From Cyanobium sp. CACIAM 14 (GTDB taxonomy: Bacteria; Cyanobacteriota; Cyanobacteriia; PCC-6307; Cyanobiaceae), in contig JMRP01000025.1 of NCBI GenBank assembly GCA_000708525.1, positions 1 through 40,264 on the forward strand: DNA of 40,264 bases. Direction: 5' to 3'. Below are positions 1 through 7,786 of this stretch, piece after piece. A program made the translations under genes and the position numbers. The number at the start of each line of letters is the position of its first letter. Position 1 is the first letter of the stretch. Below the pieces are notes generated by a model, which did no database searches, was not told where the DNA came from, and worked only from the letters and a program-made list of their open reading frames with translations.

Positions 1-13
1 CCGGGACGGCACA

Positions 14-406
14 CTAGAGCCCGCGCCGGTCGAGAGCTTCGGCCAGACGGGTGGCTGCCGCCGCCAACACAGCCTGGGGGTCAGGACCGGCATCGACGGC
101 CCTGGCCTCCTCCTGGCGCTTCATCGCTTCGATGGCCCGCACGATCAGGAACACCACGAAGGCGATCACCAGGAAGTTGATCAGGGCCACGATCACCGCT
201 CCGGCCGGCCAGGCGTTGATCGAATCCACCTTTGCCGCCTTCAGCACCGGCTGGAGCATCGAGGTCATCACCAGGCTGACCACCGCATCGACCACTTTGC
301 CGAAGGCTCCGCCGATGACGACGGCGACGGCCAGATCGACCACGTTGCCCTTGTTGATGAAGTCCTTGAAGTCGTTCAGAAAGGAACTTCCGCCACGCTG
401 GGTCAT
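14..406 (-). CDS. mscL: Large-conductance mechanosensitive channel MscL
   Basis: A 130-residue protein of the usual MscL length. It forms a homopentameric inner-membrane pore that opens under membrane tension and releases solutes on hypo-osmotic shock. The sequence shows the conserved N-terminal amphipathic segment (FLNDFKDFI, about residues 9-17), then the glycine/alanine-rich first membrane helix with the VVIGGAFGKVV core (about 29-39). A shortened periplasmic loop and a second hydrophobic helix (about 68-91) follow, with a charged cytoplasmic tail at the end. The start is ATG at 406 and the stop TAG at 14. The next gene on this strand, the EAL protein, ends 104 bases upstream. Family assignment is firm. 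Confidence 0.95.
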   Translation of the reverse strand: MTQRGGSSFLNDFKDFINKGNVVDLAVAVVIGGAFGKVVDAVVSLVMTSMLQPVLKAAKVDSINAWPAGAVIVALINFLVIAFVVFLIVRAIEAMKRQEEARAVDAGPDPQAVLAAAATRLAEALDRRGL

Positions 407-510
407 GGGCTCTCAGGGAATCGCCCTACGTTTTTAAGCACCTCTGCGCAAGAAGGGAGGCCTGTGGTGATCGTTCTTGATCCACGTCCACCCGGATCGC
501 GACCGATTGC

Positions 511-1287
511 TCAGAGGCTTTGGTCCCCCTTGACCTGTGCGTTGATCCGGCCGTGAAAGGCCATCAGGTCGGCGGCGGAGAGGGGAGGTGAGAAGTGATG
601 GCCCTGGCCCGCCTGCACCCCCGCATCGAAGAGCACCTGAAGCTGGTGCTCCGTCTCGATCCCTTCGGCGATGACCATGAGCTGGGACGACCAGATCATG
701 GCGGCGATCGCCTCCACCCATCCGGGGTTGGGGGCGTCGCTGGTGATCTGGGCGATCAGGCTGCGATCCAGCTTGATGATGTCGAACGGGCAACGGCTGA
801 GCACGGCGAGGTTGGCCCCCCCGAGCAGGGTGATGTCGTCGAGAGCGATCTTGACGCCCAGTTCCCTGGCCCTGGCCAGCCCATCCAGGGCCAGGGCATC
901 CGGGAGTCCCCGCTCGGTGAGCTCAAGGATCAGCTGACGGGCCAGGTCCTGCAGCCCGGCTTTCACGGCGGTGTAGTAGATCCCGCCCCTGCCGGCGATC
1001 TCCGGAGGGATGTTGAGGCTGAGGTGCACGTCCGGATGGGTGCGCAACCAGTCCTTCAACTCCGCCGCCGCGGTTTCGATCACCCAGTAGGTGAGCACTC
1101 CGGAGGTCGGTGTGTTCTCCACGGCCGGCAGGAAGGCCGCGGGCATCAGCACGCCGCTGGCCCGCCGCCAGCGGATCAGGGCTTCGGCGCCGATGCAGCG
1201 GAGATCCTTGATCGAGAGGATCGGCAGGTAGTCCAGAAAGAACTCACCCCTGGCCAGGCCTGCCGCCACCTCCTCCTGCTGGATCAT
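511..1287 (-). CDS. EAL-domain cyclic-di-GMP phosphodiesterase
   Basis: A 258-residue protein that is almost entirely one EAL domain, with no membrane segment, so probably cytosolic. EAL enzymes hydrolyse cyclic di-GMP to pGpG. The metal- and substrate-binding residues are all visible: the EAL signature at 35-37 (GAEALIRW), N91 in SLNIPP, E121 in LELTE, D149-D150 in ALDD, K171 in IKLDR, E207 in IAEGIET and Q227 in AGQGHH. The protein should therefore be catalytically competent (inference). It has no GGDEF or sensor domain of its own. The neighbour upstream on the same strand is a protein with GAF and receiver-like domains, 116 bases away, which could be its signalling partner, but nothing proves co-transcription. 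Confidence 0.9.
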   Translation of the reverse strand: MIQQEEVAAGLARGEFFLDYLPILSIKDLRCIGAEALIRWRRASGVLMPAAFLPAVENTPTSGVLTYWVIETAAAELKDWLRTHPDVHLSLNIPPEIAGRGGIYYTAVKAGLQDLARQLILELTERGLPDALALDGLARARELGVKIALDDITLLGGANLAVLSRCPFDIIKLDRSLIAQITSDAPNPGWVEAIAAMIWSSQLMVIAEGIETEHQLQVLFDAGVQAGQGHHFSPPLSAADLMAFHGRINAQVKGDQSL

Positions 1288-1403
1288 GACAACCGGCCCC
1301 GTCGGAACATGGCCCCAGGCGCCGCAGGATCGGGCCCCGGGAACGGGGTGACCAGGCCACTGTAATCAGGGTCAACGCTCCGGAACGGTGACGCACCCGT
1401 TCA

Positions 1404-3260
1404 TCAGACGGCGACGGCGACCGCCGGGGCCTCCGGCGTCGTGAGCTGCCGGCTGATCTCCTGCAGCACCAGGTCGCGCAGGTCATGCAGCAGGCAGAGC
1501 TCATTGGCACCGAGCTGGCGCGGACGGGTGTCGATGAGGCACAAGGTGCCCAGGCAGGTGCCGTCGGCCAGGATCAGCGGTGCTCCGGCATAGAACCGGA
1601 TCCTCGGTTCCCCCAGCACCAGCGGATTGTCCGCGAAGCGGTCGTCGAGCCAGGTGTCCGCGACCACGAGGTCGTCCCTGCGCTGCACCGCATGGGCACA
1701 GAAGGCCAGATCCCGGGAGGTCTCTCGGGTGCTCAGGCCCTGGCAGGACTTGAACCATTGCCGCTCCGCGTCGATCAGGCTGATCAGCGCGATCGGCACG
1801 TCGAAGGCGGCGGCGGCGATCCGGGTGAGACGGTCGAACCGTTCCTCCTGCGGACTGTCCAGCAGGGCCAGCTGCCGCAGTCGGCTCAGGCGAATCTCCT
1901 CGTCCTCGGGCAACCGGGCTCGCTCCCAGCGGCAGGCCTCCCCCAGCCCCCAGGCCCGGATCCTGGCGCGCAGGTAGGTCTGGGAGAAGGGCCTCACCAG
2001 CCATTCGTTCACCACGGGATCCTCCCGGTGGGCCAGCCGCTCCTCGCTTGCCAGCATCAGGATCGGAACGCCGGCGGCGGTGCCGGCGGATTCCCGCAGC
2101 CGGCGGGCGAGGCCGGGCCCGTCGAGCGCTGGCGGGGCCTGCTCCAGCAGCAGCAGCGAAGCTCCCTCCTGGCTGAGCAGGGAGGCCAGATCGGATTCGC
2201 TGGCCACCACCCTGGCGGGCAGGCCCTCCAGGCGCAGGGCCTCGCTCAGGATGCCCTCCAGGTCTCCGTCGCTCACGTGCACCAGCACCGGCAGGGGGGC
2301 ACCATCGTCCAGCAGGGCCCGGCCGGCCTGACATGGGCCGGTACCGGCGGGGAGGACGCCCTCACGGCGGGCCTGGCCAACGCCGCTGGGGCTGCCGGAG
2401 ACCCGGAGTTCGAGCCCCTCGGAGGCCGCCATCACCTCCAGGCTGGCGCCGCTGTCCCGCAGGTCGGCGCGCAGGCCGGCCAGGATCAGGTCGATGGCGG
2501 CATCGTTGCGCAGCGGATCGTGGTGGGTCAGGACCAGGCGGGGGACACCCGCCTCCTGGCAGATGCGCGCCGCGTATTCCACCGAACTGTGGCCCCAGCC
2601 GAGCTTGGCCGGGAACTCGCGCGCCGTGTACTGGGCATCGTGGATGACCAGGTCGGCGCCGGCGATGAAGTCCGCATAGCGGCGGTCGGCGCCGCTCAGC
2701 GGCCCCAGGCCGCTGGCCAGTTCCGCCGCGTGGGGTTCGTGATCGCAGCAGTAGACGACCGAGGCCCCATCGGTCTCGATCCGGTAGGCCAGGGTCAGGG
2801 CGGGATGGTTGAGGTAATGGGTCGCGATCGTCACTTCCCCGATGCGGAAGCTGCCTTCCAGCAAGTTGTGGTAGCGGACGGTGGCCGCGAACTGGTCGAG
2901 GGTGACCGGAAAGTAGGTGTGCTGCATCTGGCCGGAGAGCACGCCGCGGATGCTCCCGGAGAGATCGCTGGGTCCGAAGACGTCCCAGGTGTGCCCCGGG
3001 GCGAAGAAGGGGGCGAAGAAGGGAAAGCCCTGGATGTGGTCCCAGTGGGTGTGGCTGATGAGAAGGGCGCCCTCCAGGCCTTCCGGGTGCTCCCGCATCA
3101 GGGCCTGGCCGAGCCCGTGGGCCCCGGTGCCGCAGTCGATCACCAGCAGGGTGCCGGCATCGGAGCGCACCTCCACGCAGGAGGTGTTGCCCCCGAAACG
3201 GACGGTGTGGGGCCCGGGTTTGGCGATCGACCCCCGGGTTCCCCAGAACCGGACCAACAT
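1404..3260 (-). CDS. Metallo-beta-lactamase fold / receiver-like / GAF fusion protein
   Basis: A 618-residue three-domain protein. Residues 1 to about 290 are an MBL-fold hydrolase with the metal motif HTHWDH at 70-75, H152 in LNHP, D173 in CCDHEP, D208 in VIHDAQY and H246-H247 in LTHHDP. Residues about 324-440 resemble a response-regulator receiver, but the phosphoacceptor position appears to be E373 (LLLLEQ) and the usual KPF lysine is R423 (LVRPF), so phosphorylation looks unlikely. Residues about 455-600 are a GAF domain of the type found before diguanylate cyclases (LALLDSPQEERFDRLT). The start is the ATG at 3260, immediately before LVRFWGTRGS, the standard N-terminus of this MBL subgroup; the frame extends further upstream without MBL homology. 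Substrate unknown. It may sense a ligand and hydrolyse a nucleotide or ester (inference). Confidence 0.85.
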   Translation of the reverse strand: MLVRFWGTRGSIAKPGPHTVRFGGNTSCVEVRSDAGTLLVIDCGTGAHGLGQALMREHPEGLEGALLISHTHWDHIQGFPFFAPFFAPGHTWDVFGPSDLSGSIRGVLSGQMQHTYFPVTLDQFAATVRYHNLLEGSFRIGEVTIATHYLNHPALTLAYRIETDGASVVYCCDHEPHAAELASGLGPLSGADRRYADFIAGADLVIHDAQYTAREFPAKLGWGHSSVEYAARICQEAGVPRLVLTHHDPLRNDAAIDLILAGLRADLRDSGASLEVMAASEGLELRVSGSPSGVGQARREGVLPAGTGPCQAGRALLDDGAPLPVLVHVSDGDLEGILSEALRLEGLPARVVASESDLASLLSQEGASLLLLEQAPPALDGPGLARRLRESAGTAAGVPILMLASEERLAHREDPVVNEWLVRPFSQTYLRARIRAWGLGEACRWERARLPEDEEIRLSRLRQLALLDSPQEERFDRLTRIAAAAFDVPIALISLIDAERQWFKSCQGLSTRETSRDLAFCAHAVQRRDDLVVADTWLDDRFADNPLVLGEPRIRFYAGAPLILADGTCLGTLCLIDTRPRQLGANELCLLHDLRDLVLQEISRQLTTPEAPAVAVAV

Positions 3261-3333
3261 GCCCCGATGCGCGCGCCGCTTCCACCCTAGGGAGCAGTGC
3301 TGCTCCCGTCCGTCCTCGGCCACGCGGCGCGCC

Positions 3334-5148
3334 CTAGACCGGTGCCTCGGTCCCCTGGGCCGTGTGGCGCAGGGCGCCCCCCAGCCCGAAGGCCCGGTGC
3401 ACCGCCTGCAGGGCGGGAACACCGTCGGCCTCCGCCACCACGCAGCTGGTGCGGATCTCGCTGGTGGCGATCAGGGCGATGTTGATGCCCGCATCGGCCA
3501 GGGCGCGGAACATCCGCGCCGCCGTGCCGGCGGTGCAGGCCATCCCGGCGCCCACGGCGCTGACCCGGGCGATGGCGGGGCCCTCCTCGAAGCCGGCGCC
3601 GTCCCAGTGGCGCAGGATCGGAGCCAGGGCCCGCTCGGCCCCGGGCCGGTCGTTGCGCCGGAGCGTGAAACTCATGTCACGGCACCGGTCCTCGGGGCCG
3701 CCGTGGGTGCGCTCCGACTGCACGATCGCATCCAGGCTGATGCCGGCGTCCGCCAGGGCCCGGCAGATGGCTGCGGCGCTTCCGGGCCGGTCGGGCACCC
3801 CTCGCACGGACACCTGCACCTGATCCCGGTCGAGGGCCACTCCCCGCACGGCCGGATCCCCCAGGTGGCAGGGAGGGGGGTCGTGGCGCAGCTGCTGGTC
3901 GGAGAGCTCGAACGCCTCGCCGGCGGCCCTCAGGGCCCTGGCCCCCTGCTGGCCGTCCACCACGCAGCTCACCTTCACCTCGCTGGTGGCGATCAGCCGC
4001 AGGTTGATGCCCAGGCGGGCCAGGGTGTCGAACAGGCGCGCCGCCACCCCCGGCCGGCCCAGGATGCCTGCGCCCGAGATGCTGAGCTTGGCCATGCCGG
4101 CTTCCGCCGTCAGCCGGGCCCCGTCCGCGCCCATGGCGTCGAGCACCTGCCGGCACACCTGGCGGGCGGCTTCCATCTCCGTCGCCGCGAGGGTGAAGGC
4201 GATGTCGTTGCTGGCCCCCTCGTGGATGGCCTGCACGATCAGATCCACGTTCAGCCCGGCGGCGCCGAGGGCCTCGAACAGCGTGGCGGCCACCCCGGGC
4301 CTGTCGGGTACGTGGGAGAGGGCCAGCACCGCCTGGTTCTGCTCGAGTTCGGCCCCGTCCACGGGGCGGCCCAGCTCCAGCCCCTCGCTGCCGATGGGGC
4401 GGGCCGGACCGCTGGTGAGCCGGGTGCCGGGTGCATCGCTCCAGCTGGAGCGGACCGTCAGCGGCACCCCGTAGTTGCGGGCGATCTCCACGGCCCTGGG
4501 GTGGAGCACCGCGGCCCCGAGGCTCGCCAGCTCCAGCATCTCGTCGCAGCTGACGCTCTCCATCAACTGGGCGTCGCTGACCTTGCGCGGATCGGTGGTG
4601 AGCACGCCGGGCACATCGGTGTAGATCTCGCAGCCGTCGGCCGCCAGGGCGGCCGCCAGGGCCACCGCGGAGGTGTCCGAGCCCCCCCGCCCCAGGGTGG
4701 TGATCTCCGGGGTGCCGGCCTGGCCGCTGCTGGTGCCCTGGAAGCCCGCCACCACCACCACGTAGCCCTCGTCGAGCAGGCGACGCAGCCGCTCGGTGCG
4801 CACCTCCAGGATCCGGGCCCGGCCATGGGCGGATTCGGTGATGATGCCCGCCTGCGTGCCGGTCATCGAGACGGCGGGCACCCCTTCGGCATGGAGGGCC
4901 ATCGACAGCAGGGCGATCGACACCTGCTCGCCGGTGGCCAGCAGCATGTCCATCTCCCGGCGGGGGGGATCGCTGCAGAGACTGGCGGCCATGCAGGTGA
5001 GCTGGTCGGTGGTGTGCCCCATGGCCGACACCACGATCACCAGTTCATGGCCCTCCTCGCGGCTGGCGGCGATCCGCCGGGCCACCGCGCGGATCCGCTC
5101 GGTGTCGGCCACCGAGGTCCCCCCGAACTTCTGAACCAGCAGGGCCAT
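3334..5148 (-). CDS. lysC: Aspartate kinase with duplicated ACT-domain pairs
   Basis: A 604-residue aspartate kinase. It phosphorylates L-aspartate as the committed step to lysine, threonine and methionine, in the cytosol. The kinase domain (about 1-250) has KFGGTS at 7-12, the LATGEQ segment at 70-75 and GRGGSDTS at 153-160. The remaining 350 residues hold a series of ACT regulatory modules, recognisable by repeated segments such as PGVAA, LNVDLIVQ, INLRLIATSEVKVSCVV and INIALIATSEIRTSCVV; two copies of the pair are present. This doubled ACT arrangement is typical of cyanobacterial enzymes and fits feedback control by lysine and threonine (family knowledge). The start is ATG at 5148. holA ends 29 bases upstream on the same strand, so co-transcription is likely. 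Confidence 0.95.
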   Translation of the reverse strand: MALLVQKFGGTSVADTERIRAVARRIAASREEGHELVIVVSAMGHTTDQLTCMAASLCSDPPRREMDMLLATGEQVSIALLSMALHAEGVPAVSMTGTQAGIITESAHGRARILEVRTERLRRLLDEGYVVVVAGFQGTSSGQAGTPEITTLGRGGSDTSAVALAAALAADGCEIYTDVPGVLTTDPRKVSDAQLMESVSCDEMLELASLGAAVLHPRAVEIARNYGVPLTVRSSWSDAPGTRLTSGPARPIGSEGLELGRPVDGAELEQNQAVLALSHVPDRPGVAATLFEALGAAGLNVDLIVQAIHEGASNDIAFTLAATEMEAARQVCRQVLDAMGADGARLTAEAGMAKLSISGAGILGRPGVAARLFDTLARLGINLRLIATSEVKVSCVVDGQQGARALRAAGEAFELSDQQLRHDPPPCHLGDPAVRGVALDRDQVQVSVRGVPDRPGSAAAICRALADAGISLDAIVQSERTHGGPEDRCRDMSFTLRRNDRPGAERALAPILRHWDGAGFEEGPAIARVSAVGAGMACTAGTAARMFRALADAGINIALIATSEIRTSCVVAEADGVPALQAVHRAFGLGGALRHTAQGTEAPV

Positions 5149-5177
5149 CTCCCTCGTCGCCGACGCCTCGGCGCTGA

Positions 5178-6176
5178 TTATCGGCGGGTAGGGTTCGCGG
5201 GTTCTGCCAGGGCGGCCAGCAGGAACCCATCCCGGAAGGCGTCGCCGGGGTCGGAGCCCCGCTTGAGGGCGGCCTCCACGTCCAGCAGGCGGCGCAGCAG
5301 GGCCAGCAGCTGGTCGGGGGTGCGTCCGCGGATCTGCTTGCGCATCACGTAGATCCGCCTGGGATTGCCGATCCCCGCCGCCCTGGCGATCACGGCCACG
5401 TCCTGCTCGCCGCTGCGCTCCAGCAGGCTCACCCACAGCCAGCCCCGGATCTGACTGGCCAGGGCCGCCACGATGCGCAGGGCGGGCTCGCCCGCCGCCA
5501 GCAGGGCCTCCACCAGGGCGATCGCTTCGGCGGGTCGCTGGGCCAGCAGGGCTTCCCCCACCGCCAGACTGCTGGTGACCTGGCCGCCGATCAGGGCGGT
5601 GACCGCCTCCGCCGTGATCGGGCCACCGCCGGGGCCGGCATGGAGGGCCAGTTTCTCCAGTTCGCTGGCCAGCCGCATCCCGTCGCTGCCGATCGCCGTC
5701 GCCAGGGCCTCGGCCGCCCCGGGAGCCAGCGCGAGGCCCCGGTCGCGGGCGGCGCTCTCCACCCGCTCGAGCTGGCCCGCCCCGTCCCAGACCGGTGGCA
5801 GGGGGAAGCCCTGCTCCTCGGCCACGGCCCGCAGCAGCTTGGTGGTGCGCAGCCGGGCGTCGGGCTTGGTGTCGCTGAGCAGGAACAGATGGACGTCGGC
5901 GGGGATCAGGCCCAGGGAGGCCTCCAGCTGGCCCGCCAGTTCCGCCGGACAGGCGTGACAGAAGGGACTGCGCTGCAGCACCACCACCCGGTCCCCGGTG
6001 CCGAAGGGGGCCGTGCGCGCCTCCTGCAGGGCCTGGGCCGCCTGGCCCGGATCGCTGCCGTCGAGGCGGCTGAGGTTGATCGAGGCCCAGGCCGGATCCA
6101 CCAGGGCTTCGATCCGGGTCGCCAGGGCCCGGCTGCGGGCGGCCTCATCGTCGCCCCAGTAGAGGTGGATGGGCAT
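5178..6176 (-). CDS. holA: DNA polymerase III subunit delta
   Basis: A 332-residue delta subunit of the clamp loader, which opens the beta sliding clamp during DNA replication. The N-terminus (MPIHLYWGDD) and the segment LAVGEALLAQRPAEAI followed by IRGWLWVSLLE match the layout of cyanobacterial HolA, and the length fits the family. Delta lacks ATPase motifs, and none is seen here. The ATG at 6176 overlaps the stop of the upstream Phd-PIN gene (TGATG), which suggests translational coupling, and lysC follows 29 bases downstream. A plausible operon is Phd-PIN, holA, lysC, which would place a replication gene under whatever controls the Phd-PIN promoter (inference). Confidence 0.88.
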   Translation of the reverse strand: MPIHLYWGDDEAARSRALATRIEALVDPAWASINLSRLDGSDPGQAAQALQEARTAPFGTGDRVVVLQRSPFCHACPAELAGQLEASLGLIPADVHLFLLSDTKPDARLRTTKLLRAVAEEQGFPLPPVWDGAGQLERVESAARDRGLALAPGAAEALATAIGSDGMRLASELEKLALHAGPGGGPITAEAVTALIGGQVTSSLAVGEALLAQRPAEAIALVEALLAAGEPALRIVAALASQIRGWLWVSLLERSGEQDVAVIARAAGIGNPRRIYVMRKQIRGRTPDQLLALLRRLLDVEAALKRGSDPGDAFRDGFLLAALAEPANPTRR

Positions 6177-6859
6177 CAGCGCAGGGGAGGGTGCGACGGC
6201 AGCGGCAGGGCGGCGAGCAGCCGGAGGTCCTGGCTGATCATCGCCGTGGCGCCGCCATGGAGGGCCGAGGCCAGTTCCAGGGCGATCTCGGGCTCCATCG
6301 TCGCCGGGGTGCCGGGCCGCTGCAGGCGCGCCGCCGCCAGAGCCACCTGGGGGGTGAGGCTCACCAGGGTCCAGGCCGCCGGATCGCTGAACACAGCCTC
6401 GTAGCGCGCCGCCAGGACTTCGTCCCCCTGGCGGAGCGGGCCCTGCACCAGCGTCATCAGGGTGCGCATGCTCAGGACGCCGCGCCAGCGGCCGGCGGCG
6501 ATCGCCTCGATCATGGGCTCCTGGTGGCGGCTGGAGGCGTCGCCGCGCAGGTAGGGAATCAGCGCCGTGGCGTCGATCGCCACGGCCGACCCGAGCGCCA
6601 GGCCGGCTCTGCTGCCCCCCAGGGGCTGGATCGGCCCGGTGGTGCCGGCCTGCTGCCGCGGGGCCCCAGGCCAGCAGGCGCGTCCGCTGCCCTTGAGACC
6701 GAGCAGGGCCTGGCGCCGGGGACGGTGGCGCTGTGCGAGGGGGACCAGGGCGGCCACCGGGTGGCCATGACGCGAGATCAGGGTCTCCTCGCCCTCATGG
6801 GCCCGGTCGAGCAGTTCGGGGAAGCGCCGCCTCGCCTCGAGCACCCCGAGGGTCTCCAT
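6176..6859 (-). CDS. Fused Phd/YefM-type antitoxin and degenerate PIN-domain protein
   Basis: A single 227-residue reading frame. Residues 1 to about 41 match a Phd/YefM antitoxin DNA-binding domain (METLGVLEARRRFPELLDR, then ISRHGHPVAALVPL). A basic, glycine-rich linker spans about 42-92. Residues about 93-215 match a VapC-like PIN domain beginning VAIDATALIPYL. PIN nucleases use four acidic residues. D96 and D211 (ISQD) are present, but the glutamate of the TLxE motif is T136 (TLMT), and the aspartate expected before the LASAL helix is missing (E191/I192 there). Toxic RNase activity is therefore doubtful, and the protein may work mainly as a repressor (inference). The stop overlaps the holA start. 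A palindrome with two TGTACA cores lies 24 bases before the ATG. Confidence 0.75.
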   Translation of the reverse strand: METLGVLEARRRFPELLDRAHEGEETLISRHGHPVAALVPLAQRHRPRRQALLGLKGSGRACWPGAPRQQAGTTGPIQPLGGSRAGLALGSAVAIDATALIPYLRGDASSRHQEPMIEAIAAGRWRGVLSMRTLMTLVQGPLRQGDEVLAARYEAVFSDPAAWTLVSLTPQVALAAARLQRPGTPATMEPEIALELASALHGGATAMISQDLRLLAALPLPSHPPLR

Positions 6860-6882
6860 GGTTTCCGCGGCTCAACATGAAT

Positions 6883-6901
6883 CCTGTACATTATGTACAG
6901 G
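6883..6901. promoter_or_regulatory. Perfect 9+1+9 palindrome with two TGTACA cores, probable Phd-type operator
   Basis: CCTGTACAT, one central T, then ATGTACAGG: a perfect inverted repeat, 24 bases upstream of the Phd-PIN start codon. TGTACA occurs at 6885-6890 and 6894-6899. Phd/YefM antitoxins are known to bind palindromes with a TGTACA core, so an autoregulatory operator is the natural reading. The site also lies about 200 bases before cobH on the other strand, so control of both directions is possible. Confidence 0.65.
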
Positions 6902-7057
6902 CACCAATTTGCGCCACTGTTTCGAATTTGCGCCAGTGAAGGCATTCCCGGGGCGGGCTTGCTGGGTGCCGGCCTTCCGGAGCGCATGGCCACGCCCAGG
7001 GCCAGCTCCACCTCGGCGGGCGGTGCATCCCGTAGCCTCGGCGTTTCCCGTCCCGGT

Positions 7058-7082
7058 GCCCCCGGCCGCCGCGGCCGGGGGC
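7058..7082 (+). other. GC-only hairpin in the leader of cobH
   Basis: A perfect 11-base inverted repeat (GCCCCCGGCCG / CGGCCGGGGGC) with a 3-base loop ends 23 bases before the cobH ATG. No T-run follows it, so it is not a standard intrinsic terminator. If transcribed it would form a very stable structure next to the ribosome-binding region. No cobalamin riboswitch could be recognised in the leader. Function unknown. Confidence 0.45.
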
Positions 7083-7105
7083 CGGATCACGGGGCGCCGC
7101 AGGCG

Positions 7106-7786
7106 ATGGACCGCTTCGATTCTTCTCCCGAGCGCACGTCGTGCGACGTCGATGCGGCGCTCGACCACCCGATCTTCCGCGAGAGCGTGCGGCGCATCCG
7201 CGGCTGGCTCGGCGACACCGGCCTTGAGGGGGTCGAGCGGGAACTGCTGGAACGGTTGGTGCACAGCAGCGGCGATCTGAGCCTGGCACCGGATCTGCGC
7301 TTCAGTCCGGGGGCCTGCGCGGCCGGCATGGCGGCCCTGGCGGCCGGGGCGCCGATCCTCACCGACACGGCCATGGCGGCCGCGGCCGTCGCCCCGATGG
7401 CCCGGCGCACCTTCGCCAATCCGGTGCGATCGGTGCTGGAGGTGGCCCCGGCCGTGGCGCCACCGGGCGGCACCCGCGCCGCGGCAGGCATGGCCCTGGC
7501 CCTGGCGGCGTACCCGGGGGCCGTGGTGCTGGTCGGCAGCGCCCCCACGGCCCTGGAGCGGCTGCTGGAGCTGACGGCCGCCGGGACCGTGCCCGCCCCG
7601 GCCCTGGTGATCGGCATGCCGGTGGGCTTCGTGGGCGTGGCCGAAAGCAAACGGCATCTTGCCGCCAGCACGCTTCCCCAGATCCGGCTGGAGGGCAGCA
7701 AGGGGGGAGCCGGCCTGGCGGCCGCGGCGGTCAACGCCCTGCTGCGCCGCGCCTGGCTGGATCAGGCGGCACGGGAGCGGCCCTGA
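7106..7786 (+). CDS. cobH: Precorrin-8X methylmutase
   Basis: A 226-residue CobH/CbiC enzyme of cobalamin synthesis. It moves the methyl group from C-11 to C-12 of precorrin-8X to give hydrogenobyrinate (or the cobalt analogue). Family segments visible include [13 protein letters not shown] (20-32), RLVHSSGD with the candidate active-site H53, the [12 protein letters not shown] region, and the C-terminal glycine-rich [15 protein letters not shown] and GSKGGAG motifs. The frame is open further upstream, but the ATG at 7106 gives the normal family length and an N-terminus close to the first conserved segment. The last 25 bases overlap the 3' end of mutS on the other strand. A GC hairpin lies in the leader. 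Confidence 0.9.
   Translation: MDRFDSSPERTSCDVDAALDHPIFRESVRRIRGWLGDTGLEGVERELLERLVHSSGDLSLAPDLRFSPGACAAGMAALAAGAPILTDTAMAAAAVAPMARRTFANPVRSVLEVAPAVAPPGGTRAAAGMALALAAYPGAVVLVGSAPTALERLLELTAAGTVPAPALVIGMPVGFVGVAESKRHLAASTLPQIRLEGSKGGAGLAAAAVNALLRRAWLDQAARERP

Noticed and set aside
2917-5352. A plus-strand open frame of about 800 codons
   Set aside because: Antisense to lysC and the MBL gene, both clearly real; no recognisable motif in the frame.
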